From contig NZ_OBQD01000022.1 in assembly GCF_900220975.1 (NCBI RefSeq), positions 1 through 64,000 of the forward strand: a stretch of 64,000 nt of DNA, given 5' to 3'. Shown in pieces: positions 28,297 through 37,471 of this stretch. Origin of the DNA: Rhizobium subbaraonis. GTDB lineage: Bacteria > Pseudomonadota > Alphaproteobacteria > Rhizobiales > Rhizobiaceae. The notes beneath the pieces were generated by a model that had not been told where the DNA came from, ran no database searches, and saw only the letters and a list, made by a program, of their open reading frames with translations. The translations under genes and the position numbers were made by a program. Position 1 is the first letter of the stretch, and each line of letters starts with the position of its first letter.

Positions 28297-28402
28297 CGTT
28301 CCCCCGCCGGGGAGAAGGTGGCCCGAAGGGCCGGATGAGGGAGCCGCAGAGCCCCCTCATCGCCTCACATGCGCTCGGCACTTCTCCCCGAGGGGAGAAG
28401 AG
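28297..28402. repeat. RIME-like palindromic intergenic repeat
   Basis: About 106 bases with three nested dyads: GGCCCGAAGGGCC (28320-28332), GATGAGGG/CCCTCATC (28334-28341 and 28354-28361), and CTTCTCCCC/GGGGAGAAG (28381-28389, 28392-28400). The motif set (TTCTCCCC, GGCC..GGCC, GGATGAGGG) is that of the Rhizobium-specific intergenic mosaic elements as I remember them. It lies inside an operon between the binding-protein and permease genes, where its folded RNA could protect the upstream message. Only one copy is seen in the window. Confidence 0.65.
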
Positions 28403-28412
28403 GACGCTTACA

Positions 28413-29702
28413 TCAGGCAGCGATGAACTCGTTCCAGCGCTTGAGCATGTAGCGATCCTCGTCCATGACCGAATTCCAGCAGGCGACCTTGCCCATGCGC
28501 TCTTCGAACGAGCCGCCGTCGCGGACGGCGCCTGCCTTCTCCATGACCTTGCCTTCCGGCGAGAGGATGTCGCCCTGGGCCGGCTTGCCCTCGATCCAGT
28601 AACCCCACTCGTCCGCCGACATGAACTCCTTCGCCGTGTCCATGCAGGCCGAGTAGTAGCCCTGCCGGTTGAGATAGCCGCCGACCCAGCCGGAGGTGTA
28701 CCAGTTGATGTACTCGTAGGCCGCATCGAGCTGTGCACCCGTCAGATGCGAAGCGAGGCCGAGACCGCCGCCCCAGGAGCGATAGCCTTCCTTCAGCGGC
28801 TGATACTTGCAGGCGATGCCCTTGGAACGCACGGCGGCCACTGCCGGCGACCACATGGACTGGATAACGACTTCGCCCGAAGCCATCAGGTTGACGCTCT
28901 CGTCGAACGACTTCCAGAAGGCGCGGAACTGGCCGTCCTGCTTGGCCTGGATCAGGAAATCGATCGTCGCGTCGATCTCTTCCTTCGTCATGTTGCCCTT
29001 GTCGGCATATTTGATCTTGCCCATCGCCTCCATGATCATCGCCGCGTCCATGATGCCGATCGAGGGAATGTTGAGGATCGAGGTTTTGCCCTTGAACGCC
29101 GGGTCCATGATGTCGGCCCAGGTAGTGATCTCGCGGCCGACGAGGTCTGGACGAATGCCGAGCGTGTCGGCGTTGTAGATCGTCGGCATCATGGTGAAGA
29201 AGCCGGTCTCGCCGGAAGCGAAGGTCTTGGCATCCTTGCTCTTGACATAGCCAACGGTGTGCGGCGCCGTGCCCTGGGCGATGACGCTGTCGGGCGTCAG
29301 CTTGCCGGTTTTGAAGAGCGGAACGACCTTGTCGTAGTACTTCAGCTTGGCGGTTTCCATCGGCTGGATAACGCCGGTCGGATAGACCTTCTTGAGGATC
29401 CAGTATTCGATGTCGGCGATGTCGTAGGAATTGGGTTGCGTGACGGCGCGCTGGGCAGCGGCATCGGAGTCCGTCGCCGTCATCTCGAGCGTGATGCCCA
29501 GGTCTTCCTTGCACTTCTCGGCGATGGCATTGATGTTGGAGACGCCGGTACCGAACTGGCGCAAGGTGATCGGGTTCTGCGCCCAAATGGTCGGGAAGCC
29601 GGTGATGGCGCCCGAGCCCGCGGCAAGGCCGGCGGCTGCGGCACCGGTCTTCAGAAGCGACCGGCGGCTGATGCCGGCCTTGTTCGATGCATTCTCTGTC
29701 AT
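28413..29702 (-). CDS. ABC transporter periplasmic binding protein (polyamine/opine-type, Tat-exported)
   Basis: 429 residues. A twin-arginine export signal, SRRSLLK at residues 12-18 followed by a hydrophobic Ala/Gly-rich stretch, indicates folded export through Tat. The mature part reads as an extracellular solute-binding protein of the PotD/family 1 type: FGTGVSNINAIAEKC, SYDIADIEYWILKKV, an interlobe region, and TGAQLDAAYEYINWYTSG. It feeds the two permeases encoded downstream. Ligand is not predictable; the racemase and acetyltransferase in the operon suggest an amino acid derivative rather than a polyamine. Confidence 0.9.
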   Translation of the reverse strand: MTENASNKAGISRRSLLKTGAAAAGLAAGSGAITGFPTIWAQNPITLRQFGTGVSNINAIAEKCKEDLGITLEMTATDSDAAAQRAVTQPNSYDIADIEYWILKKVYPTGVIQPMETAKLKYYDKVVPLFKTGKLTPDSVIAQGTAPHTVGYVKSKDAKTFASGETGFFTMMPTIYNADTLGIRPDLVGREITTWADIMDPAFKGKTSILNIPSIGIMDAAMIMEAMGKIKYADKGNMTKEEIDATIDFLIQAKQDGQFRAFWKSFDESVNLMASGEVVIQSMWSPAVAAVRSKGIACKYQPLKEGYRSWGGGLGLASHLTGAQLDAAYEYINWYTSGWVGGYLNRQGYYSACMDTAKEFMSADEWGYWIEGKPAQGDILSPEGKVMEKAGAVRDGGSFEERMGKVACWNSVMDEDRYMLKRWNEFIAA

Positions 29703-29747
29703 TGGCTGTTCTCCTTCGTTGTGGTTGTTGTCGTTGTCTGGTCGGCC

Positions 29748-30836
29748 TTATGGCGCGACACGTCCGAGCACGATGGCATCCGTCCCGCCCCAGGAGAGCG
29801 GCACGGCGTCGCCCACCCGTATCGTCTGCTGGAAGAAGGCTGCGTCGTCGAGGATCGCGGTGAAATCCTCGACGCCCGCACCGTCGAGGGTCAGCTTCAC
29901 GGTCGAACCGCGGTATTCGATGTTGGAAACGATCCCGTTGAAGCCGAGACCGCCCTGGTCCGGCTGGCCGATGCGGACGTGATCGGTCCGGATCGCGATA
30001 TCGACGGGCCTGCCGATCTCCGCCACATCCCCCATCGCCTTGAACTGGCCGCCATTGGCCACTTCCAGCGTGACGACACCGTTCCCGCTTGCGACAGCAC
30101 GGCCGGAAATCACGTTGTGATCGCCCATGAAGCGGGCAACGAAGGCAGTCGCCGGCCGCTCGAAAACCGTGCGGGGTGCCGCAGCCTGTTCGATCCGCCC
30201 GTCGTTCATCACAACGATCAGGTCGGCCAGTGCCATCGCCTCTTCCTGGCTGTGGGTGACGTGGACGAAGGTAATGCCGAGGGAGGTCTGCAGGCGCTTC
30301 AACTCGGCGCGCATGCGAATCTTCAGGAACGGGTCCAGCGCGGAAAGCGGCTCGTCCAGAAGCAACGCTTCCGGATCGGTGATCAGCGCACGGGCAAGCG
30401 CCACGCGCTGCTGCTGGCCGCCGGAGAGCTGGGCCGGGCGCCGCGTCGCATAGGCCTCAAGTTGCATGAGCCGCAGCATGTCGAGCGCCTTCTGCCGCCG
30501 CTCGTCCTTCTCCACGCCCTTCATCTTCAGGCTGAAGGCAACGTTGTCAACGAGGTCGAGATGGGGAAAGAGCGCGTAGGACTGAAACATCATGGCCGTG
30601 CCGCGCCGGGCCGGCGGCAGGTCGGTCACGACCGCGTTGCCAAGGCGGATGTCGCCACTGGTGATGCTCTCATGGCCGGCGATCATGCGAAGCGTGGAGG
30701 TCTTGCCGCAACCGGACGGTCCGAGCAGGCAGCAGTAGGTTCCGGCCGGAATTTTCAGGCTGATCGCGTGCACGGCCGTGGATTGGCCGTAGACTTTGGA
30801 GACGGAAGCGATGTCGATTTCTGCTGCTTTGGTCAT
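29748..30836 (-). CDS. ABC transporter ATP-binding protein, PotA-like
   Basis: 362 residues. Walker A GPSGCGKTS is near residue 41, the Q-loop is FQSYALFPH, the signature LSGGQQQRVALARAL, Walker B LLLDEPLSALDP, and the switch His is in VTHSQEEA. Residues about 240-362 form the C-terminal TOBE regulatory domain usual in this group. It is the first gene of the six-gene operon running to 24905. AGGAG lies seven bases before the start. The 247-base gap to the divergent GntR gene contains a strong dyad (30984-31020). Confidence 0.93.
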   Translation of the reverse strand: MTKAAEIDIASVSKVYGQSTAVHAISLKIPAGTYCCLLGPSGCGKTSTLRMIAGHESITSGDIRLGNAVVTDLPPARRGTAMMFQSYALFPHLDLVDNVAFSLKMKGVEKDERRQKALDMLRLMQLEAYATRRPAQLSGGQQQRVALARALITDPEALLLDEPLSALDPFLKIRMRAELKRLQTSLGITFVHVTHSQEEAMALADLIVVMNDGRIEQAAAPRTVFERPATAFVARFMGDHNVISGRAVASGNGVVTLEVANGGQFKAMGDVAEIGRPVDIAIRTDHVRIGQPDQGGLGFNGIVSNIEYRGSTVKLTLDGAGVEDFTAILDDAAFFQQTIRVGDAVPLSWGGTDAIVLGRVAP

Positions 30837-30983
30837 GCGGCATCTCCTGGTTTCCGCCAGGGACGATGCAGGCGCCGTGCCAGTTCACATGAGGAAATGC
30901 CAAGGCATTGAAATCGCGGAAGTTTAATTTCGACTGCCTGTCGTTTGCGCTGCAACGCAGCAATGCATGCACAAAAAAGAGCA

Positions 30984-31020
30984 TTTTGCGCTCAATCTGG
31001 CGGCAATATTGAGTGCAAAA
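30984..31020. promoter_or_regulatory. Inverted repeat, putative GntR operator
   Basis: TTTTGCGCTCAAT (30984-30996) and ATTGAGTGCAAAA (31008-31020) are inverted repeats matching at 12 of 13 positions with 11 bases between them. It lies in the divergent promoter region between the importer operon and the GntR gene, suggesting one operator serving both directions. Confidence 0.55.
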
Positions 31021-31082
31021 CAATTGGGAATTTGTTGCAGCCCTATATTCCCTCACAGGGCGCCGCAGGGTAGAGATAGGTC

Positions 31083-31805
31083 ATGCCAAGGACCATGAAG
31101 ATCGCCGAACCGCCGCTCCCTTCCGATCCAAGCCAGGAGGATCGGGCGCAGGCCATCCGCGACTCGCTGCGTGACGCGATCGTCGACCGCAGGCTTGCCC
31201 CCGGCACAAAGCTGTCCGAAGCGGAGGTTGGCACACTCTTCGATGTGAGCCGCACGGTGGTGCGCGCCGCCCTGCAGATGCTGGCGTTCGAGGGACTGGT
31301 ACGGGTCGAGCGCAACCGCGGCGCCTTCGTTTCGGATCCAACCCCCGAGGAGGCACTCCAGGTCTTCGCGTCCCGACGCCTGATCGAGCCCGGCGTGATT
31401 GCAGCGGCGATCGAGCGGGCCACCGCGAAGGACATTGCGGCCTTCCGCCGTCATCTGGAGGAAGAAACGCGCCACAAGCATGAGCGGGGTGCGCAGGCAA
31501 GGCGCGCGGAGATCAAGGCGTCGGGCGACTTCCACCTGATGCTTGCCGCGGTCGCCGGTAACGCGATCTTGCAGAAGTTCATGGACGAACTGGTCGCCCG
31601 CTCGTCGCTGGTCATTGCACTCTACGGCCGCTCGGGCGCGTCAAGCTGCGGGCACAACGACCACGCCGATCTGCTCGACGCGGTCGAGGCGAGAGACGTT
31701 GCACGCGCGCAGGCGCTCATGCTGCGCCATATCGACCACATCGAGGCCGACCTCGACCTTCGTGCCAGCTCCAGCCTGACCCTTCGCGACGCGCTTTCGC
31801 TTTAG
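31083..31805 (+). CDS. GntR-family regulator (FadR/FCD subfamily)
   Basis: 240 residues. Winged helix at about residues 20-85 (IRDSLRDAIVDRRLAPGTKLSE; SRTVVRAALQMLAFEGLVRVERNRG); FCD ligand domain after residue 95 with possible metal positions in DFHLML and GHNDHADLLDA, the last near HIDHIEADL. Divergent from the polyamine/opine-type importer and most likely its regulator, acting through the 30984-31020 dyad. Converges with the alpha/beta hydrolase gene, 54 bases apart. Ligand unknown. Confidence 0.88.
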   Translation: MPRTMKIAEPPLPSDPSQEDRAQAIRDSLRDAIVDRRLAPGTKLSEAEVGTLFDVSRTVVRAALQMLAFEGLVRVERNRGAFVSDPTPEEALQVFASRRLIEPGVIAAAIERATAKDIAAFRRHLEEETRHKHERGAQARRAEIKASGDFHLMLAAVAGNAILQKFMDELVARSSLVIALYGRSGASSCGHNDHADLLDAVEARDVARAQALMLRHIDHIEADLDLRASSSLTLRDALSL

Positions 31806-31859
31806 TCGGCATCCCCGACCCGCGGCGGCCTGAAGTTTCGGATCGTTACCTCCAGCCCG

Positions 31860-32675
31860 TCAGGCGGCGACGTCGCGGATGAAGCGAAGCAGGTATTCGT
31901 CGAATTCCGCCGGCTTGTCCCAGAAGGGCGCATGGCCCGAATTGGCGATGGTGTGCGTTTTGCCTTGCCACAGGTTGCCGAACCTGACGTTGGCAACGAA
32001 ATCCACCTCGACGAACGGCTCATCGATCCCGTTTACGACTGCGATCGGCGGCGTCGGCCCGGCGACAATCTCACGCTGGTTGTCGCCGGTGCCGGCGGAG
32101 AATTTCTCGAACATCAGTCGCCGCGCACGGCCATCGGTTCGCCGCACCGTATCCAGCAGGAACGGTTCGAAGGGCTCGCCGCAGGTCGCGTGCGCATAGT
32201 GCCCGACGTCTTCCTCTGTGAAGTCCTGCTTTCCGGCAAGCCCCATGTGCGGGCTGGTACGGAAGCCCAGCGAAACTTCTTCGGGTGCCACCGGCGGGGT
32301 GCCCGTGATCATCAGACCCAGCATGCCGGGATACCGCTTGATCATCTCCAGCCCGATATGGCCGCCAAGCGACCAGCCGAAGACGACGGCATGCTCGATG
32401 CCGAGAAGGCCAAGCGCCTCGACCATGCAGTCGGCGTAGCCTTCCATCGAATAGCTGCGGTCCGGATCGACGGCATCGGATGAGTCGCCATGTCCGGGAA
32501 GGTCGAACGAGATCATGCGGTAGGTGGTGCCGATCTCGCTTTCGAACTGATTGCGGAAGACGGCGCCCGAACTCGAATTCCCGTGGACGAACAGGATCGG
32601 CGTACCTTTGCCGCCGCTCTCGCGGACCGCAATTTTCGCATGGCTCGTCTCGAGCACTGATGTTCGCACGCTCAT
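31860..32675 (-). CDS. Alpha/beta hydrolase
   Basis: 271 residues from the ATG at 32675 (CGGAGA upstream); a longer frame exists but lacks a ribosome site. Oxyanion segment FVHGNSSSG, nucleophile Ser102 in GWSLGG and catalytic His in NSGHAPFW near residue 250 are present. It should cleave an ester, amide or C-C bond of a small molecule. It is divergent from the five-gene branched-chain-type importer starting at 32838, so the substrate may be the compound imported there. Beyond fold membership the reaction is unknown. Confidence 0.85.
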   Translation of the reverse strand: MSVRTSVLETSHAKIAVRESGGKGTPILFVHGNSSSGAVFRNQFESEIGTTYRMISFDLPGHGDSSDAVDPDRSYSMEGYADCMVEALGLLGIEHAVVFGWSLGGHIGLEMIKRYPGMLGLMITGTPPVAPEEVSLGFRTSPHMGLAGKQDFTEEDVGHYAHATCGEPFEPFLLDTVRRTDGRARRLMFEKFSAGTGDNQREIVAGPTPPIAVVNGIDEPFVEVDFVANVRFGNLWQGKTHTIANSGHAPFWDKPAEFDEYLLRFIRDVAA

Positions 32676-32837
32676 GAAAATCTCCGGAAAGCGGACGTTG
32701 TCCAATTGGTAGGCATGCTCAGAAATTAAGCGAAATCTTTAACACGTCAATGAAATTATCTTTTCAATCGAAATTGATTATGCCTATATTGAAAAAAATA
32801 CATCGCCACCCACGGTGGCCATAACAGGGGTCCGTAC

Positions 32838-34094
32838 ATGAAGAATCGCACCATTGCCGCGCATGTCAGTAAGCTCGCCTCCTGCGTTGCAGCAGCCGTC
32901 TTGCTGAGTGCCGCCGCAGCGAACATCGCGTCCGCAGCCACAATCAAGATCGGTCTTCTGGCACCGCTGACCGGACCCGCCAGCGCGGACGGCCAGGAGT
33001 ACCAGCGGGGCGCCCAGATGGCCGTCGACGAGCTGAACGCCGCCGGCGGATTCAACGGCGACACCTTCGAACTCGTTGTCGGCGACGTGAAGGACCAGTC
33101 GGCCGGCAACGTGACCAGCGCCGTCGAGCGCCTGCTCGGCGATCCGGACGTCCATTTCATGCTGACCGGCTATGCGAGCCTGACCAATTTCGAAATCGAC
33201 ACCATGGCCGAAGCGGAGATGCCCTATGTGCTCGCCGCAACCTCGGCGCAGACGCGCGACATCATCGCGCCGGATCCGGACAAGTATAACTGCTGCTGGT
33301 CCTGGACGCCGTCTTTCGACGCCTACAACACCGATGTCACGTATTTCGTCGAGAAGCTCGCCGCCGACGGCAAGCTGAAGCTGTCCGACAAGAAGGTGGC
33401 GATCATCTCGTCCGACAATGCCTACTCGAAGACGATTTCCGAGGGCATGAAGAAGACCTTCAGCGAGAAAGGCTGGACGCTCACCGTCGACGAAATGGTC
33501 CCCTTCGGCGAAGTCACCGACTGGCGTCCGATTCTTGCCAAGGTGCGTGAAAACCCGCCGGACGTGGTAATCAATACCGACTACCTCTCGGGCAATTCCG
33601 CCTCGTTCCTGAACCAGTTCCTGGAACAGCCGACCAACAGCCTCGTCTTCCTGCAGTATGCGCCGAGCGTGCCAGAGTTCGTCGAGCTGACCAAATCCAA
33701 CTCCAACGGCGTCGTCTACAACCTGCTCGGTGGCCCGCTCTTTTCGCCGAAGAACCCGCGCGCCGACGAGGTCGCAAAGAAGTTCAAGGACAAATATGGC
33801 GTGGAAAGCGGCACCTATGGGCTGGCGCTCTACGAGATCGTCAACGTCTACCATGACGCGCTGAAGAAGGTCGGCGATGCCAGCGACCACGAGGCGATCA
33901 TGAAGGCGATCGGCGAGACCGACAAGCAGGTGGTTGCCGGCCGGCTGAAGTTCGATCCCACCACCCACCTTGCCATGCAGGGCGACGACTACATTCCGAT
34001 CACCTTCTTCCAGATCTGGGATGGCCAACGCACGTTGATCTCGCCCGCGGCCTATGCGAGCGGTGAATACAAGCAGCAGCCCTGGATGAAGTGA
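32838..34094 (+). CDS. Branched-chain-type ABC transporter, periplasmic binding protein (system 1)
   Basis: 418 residues with a signal peptide of about 33 residues ending at IASA. The mature start IKIGLLAPLTGPASADGQEYQRGAQMAVDELNAAGG is the Leu/Ile/Val-type fold; VVINTDYLSGNSASFLNQF is the C-lobe strand. Relatives carry amino acids, amides, urea or aromatic acids. First gene of a complete SBP-ATPase-ATPase-permease-permease operon (32838-37449), an order different from the two other branched-chain-type systems in the window. Ligand unknown. Confidence 0.9.
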   Translation: MKNRTIAAHVSKLASCVAAAVLLSAAAANIASAATIKIGLLAPLTGPASADGQEYQRGAQMAVDELNAAGGFNGDTFELVVGDVKDQSAGNVTSAVERLLGDPDVHFMLTGYASLTNFEIDTMAEAEMPYVLAATSAQTRDIIAPDPDKYNCCWSWTPSFDAYNTDVTYFVEKLAADGKLKLSDKKVAIISSDNAYSKTISEGMKKTFSEKGWTLTVDEMVPFGEVTDWRPILAKVRENPPDVVINTDYLSGNSASFLNQFLEQPTNSLVFLQYAPSVPEFVELTKSNSNGVVYNLLGGPLFSPKNPRADEVAKKFKDKYGVESGTYGLALYEIVNVYHDALKKVGDASDHEAIMKAIGETDKQVVAGRLKFDPTTHLAMQGDDYIPITFFQIWDGQRTLISPAAYASGEYKQQPWMK

Positions 34095-34097
34095 AGC

Positions 34098-34835
34098 ATG
34101 CCGCTGCTTGAAGTGGAAAGCGTCAGCAAGGCCTTCGGTTCGCTGAAGGCCTTGGACAAGGTCTCCTTTAAGGTCGAACCCGGCGAGATCTTCGGGATTG
34201 CCGGACCGAACGGATCGGGCAAGAGTACGCTGTTCAACGTGATCACCGGAATTCCGTTCGGCCCGGACAGCGGCCGCATCGTCTTCGACGGTGTCGAAAT
34301 TCAGCGCAAGGCCGGCCATAAGATCGCATGGCTCGGCCTGGCACGGACATTTCAGCGCGAGACGAGCTTCGACAAGCTGACCGTGTTCGAAAACGTCCTG
34401 GTCTCCGGTGCATACGGAAAGCCCAATCGATCGCCGGAAGAGGAGCGCGCCGGCGCTCTCGAGGCGCTGGACATCGTCGGCTTGCCGAGATCGCGCCATG
34501 GGCGACTGGCCGAGGAACTGTCGGTGTTCGACCGAAAGTGCCTGATGCTTGCAACCGCAGTCGCGATGCAGCCGAAGATGCTTCTCCTCGACGAGCCCGC
34601 GTCCGGCCTCACCAGGCCGGAAATCGAGACGTCGATCGGCCTGATCCGCAGGATCGCGGACCTCGGGGTGACGATCGTGCTGATCGAACACGTGCTAACT
34701 TTCCTAATGAGCCTTTCACAGCACCTTCTCGTGCTCAACCAGGGAGAGGTCCTCACCATCGGCAATCCAAAGGACGTGATCGCCGATGCGCGCGTCATCG
34801 AGGCCTATCTCGGCACGCGGAAGGCTGCGGTATGA
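34098..34835 (+). CDS. Branched-chain-type ABC ATPase, LivG-like (system 1), with atypical signature
   Basis: 245 residues. Walker A GPNGSGKST (near residue 36), Q-loop FQRETSF, Walker B LLLDEPASGL and switch His in IEHVLTFLM are present. The ABC signature, expected as LSGGQ or LSYGD, reads LSVFDRKCLMLATAVA (about residue 141), so both glycines are replaced although the alignment is gap-free. Either the partner LivF supplies the working signature or this subunit is impaired. Starts three bases after the binding-protein stop and overlaps LivF by four. Confidence 0.9.
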   Translation: MPLLEVESVSKAFGSLKALDKVSFKVEPGEIFGIAGPNGSGKSTLFNVITGIPFGPDSGRIVFDGVEIQRKAGHKIAWLGLARTFQRETSFDKLTVFENVLVSGAYGKPNRSPEEERAGALEALDIVGLPRSRHGRLAEELSVFDRKCLMLATAVAMQPKMLLLDEPASGLTRPEIETSIGLIRRIADLGVTIVLIEHVLTFLMSLSQHLLVLNQGEVLTIGNPKDVIADARVIEAYLGTRKAAV

Positions 34836-35545
34836 GCGGACTTCTGGAAATCACCAATCTGACCGCCGGTTACGGCCGCATCGATGTGCTTCACGATCTG
34901 ACCATGACGATCGGCGCGCACGGCAATGTCGGCCTGTTCGGGCCGAACGGCCATGGCAAGACGACGCTTCTCAGGGCGATCTCCGGCCTGGTGAAGGCGC
35001 GTTCAGGCTCGATCCGTTTCGGCGGCGCCGACATCGCCAACCAGACGCCGCGCTCGATCGTCGGGCTGGGCCTGGTTCACTCCTCCCAGGGCAACCGGCT
35101 GTTTCCCGATCTGACCATCGGCGAATGCCTGGCACTCGGCGCCTATACGCCACGCGCCAGGGCGCAGGAGGAGGCGAACCGGGAACGGGCGCTGAAGATA
35201 TTCCCGAAGCTCGGCGAACGCTGGAACCAGAAGGTTCGCACGCTTTCCGGCGGCGAGCGGCAGATGGTGTCGATCGGCACTGCGCTGATGAGCAACCCGG
35301 CCATGCTGATCCTCGACGAGCCGACGCTCGGCCTTGCACCGAAGGTCAAGGAAGAGCTCTGCCGCGCCGTGCTCGACATCTCGGCCGGCGGCATACCGCT
35401 TGTCGTGGTGGAGCAGGACGTCGAGTTCCTGCTCGAACTCAGCCAGCACCTCTACCTCGTCAACCACGGGCAGGTGGCCGCCGAGATCAAGCCGGGCCAG
35501 ACCATGGGCCATGCCGATATCATGGCGCTCTATTTTGGCCAGTAG
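34832..35545 (+). CDS. Branched-chain-type ABC ATPase, LivF-like (system 1)
   Basis: 237 residues; the ATG overlaps the LivG stop (ATGA). Walker A GPNGHGKTT, signature LSGGERQMVSIGTAL, Walker B LILDEPTLGLAP and VVEQDVEFLLEL are complete. It pairs with the LivG-like ATPase, whose signature is atypical, so this one must provide the normal ATP-clamping motif. Followed after 39 bases by the permease genes. Confidence 0.92.
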   Translation: MSGLLEITNLTAGYGRIDVLHDLTMTIGAHGNVGLFGPNGHGKTTLLRAISGLVKARSGSIRFGGADIANQTPRSIVGLGLVHSSQGNRLFPDLTIGECLALGAYTPRARAQEEANRERALKIFPKLGERWNQKVRTLSGGERQMVSIGTALMSNPAMLILDEPTLGLAPKVKEELCRAVLDISAGGIPLVVVEQDVEFLLELSQHLYLVNHGQVAAEIKPGQTMGHADIMALYFGQ

Positions 35546-35584
35546 TACGATGTTCGATTTTCACCCCTTCGGAGGACAGGCATA

Positions 35585-36460
35585 GTGGATGCAGCCTTGC
35601 AGATCCTGTTTGGCGGCCTGTTTCAGGGTTCGCTGTTTGCCATGATGGCAGTCGGGCTGGCGCTTATCTGGACGACGATCGGCGTCTTCAACTTCAGCCA
35701 CGGGGTGATGATGATGCTGGGCGCCTACGTGGCCTGGCAGCTGAGCGCCTGGTCCATACCCCTTTTCATCGTGCTGCCGGCAACCATGCTGATTATGGCG
35801 GGGGTCGGCTGGCTGCTTCAGGCCAGTGTCGTGCGGCCGCTGATCGGCCGTCCCAACATCGTGCTCGTAGTCGTGATCACCACGCTCGCCGCAGCGTCGC
35901 TCGTCGAGAACGGCGTCCTTGAGATATGGGGACCGCGCTCGAAGCAGCTGCCGACTCTGATCGAAGGCAATACGCAGATCCTCGGCGTCGGCGTTTCAAT
36001 GCATCAGATCGCCATCATCCTCATTACGCCGGTGATCCTCGGCGCGCTCTGGCTGTTCCTCAACCGCACGCGGCTAGGGCTTGCGCTTCGCGCGGTCGCG
36101 CAGAACGAGGATGCCAGCCTGCTGGTCGGCCTGAACGTGACGGCGCTTTACGGCCTCGCCTTTGCCATCGCCGCAGCCTTGGCCGCTCTTGCCGGCATTT
36201 TCATGGGCGGCTATCGCTTCATGTCCCCGGTGATGGGGGCCGATCCGCTGCTGAAGGCGCTGATCGTGGTGGTCTTCGGCGGATTGTCGAGCATTTCCGG
36301 CCCGATCTTCGCGGCCTATCTGATCGGCTTCTTCGAAGCGATCTGCAGCTACTATTTCGGCCTCTATTGGACGCCGGCGCTGCTGTTCGCGGTTCTCATT
36401 CTCATGCTGATGATCAAGCCCGAGGGCCTGTTCGGCGCAAAGACGAGGGGACTCGCATGA
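35585..36460 (+). CDS. Branched-chain-type ABC permease, LivH-like (system 1)
   Basis: 291 residues from a GTG at 35585, with GGAGGACAG upstream. About eight membrane segments; family motif FNFSHGVMMMLGAYVAW near residue 38 and the ATPase-contact loop GLALRAVAQNEDASLLVGLN near residue 165. Stop overlaps the LivM start by four bases. The inner-membrane channel half of system 1. Confidence 0.92.
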   Translation: MDAALQILFGGLFQGSLFAMMAVGLALIWTTIGVFNFSHGVMMMLGAYVAWQLSAWSIPLFIVLPATMLIMAGVGWLLQASVVRPLIGRPNIVLVVVITTLAAASLVENGVLEIWGPRSKQLPTLIEGNTQILGVGVSMHQIAIILITPVILGALWLFLNRTRLGLALRAVAQNEDASLLVGLNVTALYGLAFAIAAALAALAGIFMGGYRFMSPVMGADPLLKALIVVVFGGLSSISGPIFAAYLIGFFEAICSYYFGLYWTPALLFAVLILMLMIKPEGLFGAKTRGLA

Positions 36461-37449
36461 AGGCCGACCTGCGCGCAACACCAGGCCGCGTAAGCTGGAA
36501 GAACGAGGCGGCCCTCGTCGTTACGGCATTTGCCGTGCTGGCGCTGACGCCCTTCATTGTCACCGACAGCTACAGCCGCCACATCCTGATCATGGCGTTC
36601 ATCTATGCGGTGGTGGCGTCGAACTGGGACCTGAGCCTTGGCTATGGCGGCGTGTTCAATTTCGGCCATCTGGCGCTTTTCGGCATCGGCGTGTACGCCT
36701 ACGGCCTGATGACCAAACTTGCCGGCATCGATCCGTGGCTCGCCATGGCATTGAGCGGCGCGGTCTCCACGATTGCCGCAATCGTGGTGACGATCCCGAT
36801 TCTGCGACTGAAGGGCATCTACATCATTCTCGTGACCTTCGGCTTCGCCCAGCTCGTCATGCAACTGATCCTGAGCCAGTCCGATTATACCGGCGGCACG
36901 CAGGGCATGGTGCGGATCCAGACGCTCTATCTCGCCGGCCACAACATGATCCGCGACGGGAAGTTTGCCTACTTCTACATCGCACTGGCGATCCTGTTTG
37001 CCAGCACGGTGTTTCTCCGCCTGCTGGTCCGCTCGAAGACCGGCGCCAGCATCGTGGCGCTTCGCGACAATGAGGAATATGCCGTCAGCCGAGGTATCTC
37101 GCTGGTGCGCCAGAGGGTCATTACGCTTGCCGCAAGCGCATTCTTCACCGGCGTCGCCGGGGCGTTCTATGCCGCCTACCAGCGCAATGCCTCGGTGGAC
37201 GTGTTCGGCATGAGCCTTGCGACGATCATCCTTTCGATGGTCCTGCTGGGCGGGACGAGCACCATATACGGCGCGATCGGCGCCTCTTTCGTGCTGACGA
37301 TCTTTGCCGAGGTCATGGCCGACTTCGGCGCCTGGCGGCCGATCATCACGGCCCTCCTGATCATCGTCGTGATGCTTGTCTATCCTTCCGGGCTTGCCGG
37401 GATATGGGCTTCGGCGCGCGCTTCCTGGCTCAGACGCCGGGAAGGCTGA
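36457..37449 (+). CDS. Branched-chain-type ABC permease, LivM-like (system 1)
   Basis: 330 residues from the ATG at 36457. Family segments SLGYGGVFNFGHLALFGIGVYAYG (first part of the channel) and SIVALRDNEEYAVSRGISL (ATPase contact) are clear, with about eight to nine helices. Last gene of system 1; a perfect terminator hairpin follows 22 bases later. Confidence 0.92.
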   Translation: MKADLRATPGRVSWKNEAALVVTAFAVLALTPFIVTDSYSRHILIMAFIYAVVASNWDLSLGYGGVFNFGHLALFGIGVYAYGLMTKLAGIDPWLAMALSGAVSTIAAIVVTIPILRLKGIYIILVTFGFAQLVMQLILSQSDYTGGTQGMVRIQTLYLAGHNMIRDGKFAYFYIALAILFASTVFLRLLVRSKTGASIVALRDNEEYAVSRGISLVRQRVITLAASAFFTGVAGAFYAAYQRNASVDVFGMSLATIILSMVLLGGTSTIYGAIGASFVLTIFAEVMADFGAWRPIITALLIIVVMLVYPSGLAGIWASARASWLRRREG

Positions 37450-37471
37450 TCACGCAAGGTCCCGTTCGATG

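Noticed and set aside
27324-30911. 1195-codon open frame on the plus strand opposite the opine-type importer operon
   Set aside because: It is antisense to five well-identified genes and its product is low-complexity, rich in His, Asp, Arg and Gly, as expected from the reverse of GC-rich coding DNA.
32784-34691. 635-codon minus-strand open frame opposite the system 1 binding protein
   Set aside because: Antisense shadow; the plus-strand protein has a signal peptide and complete fold.
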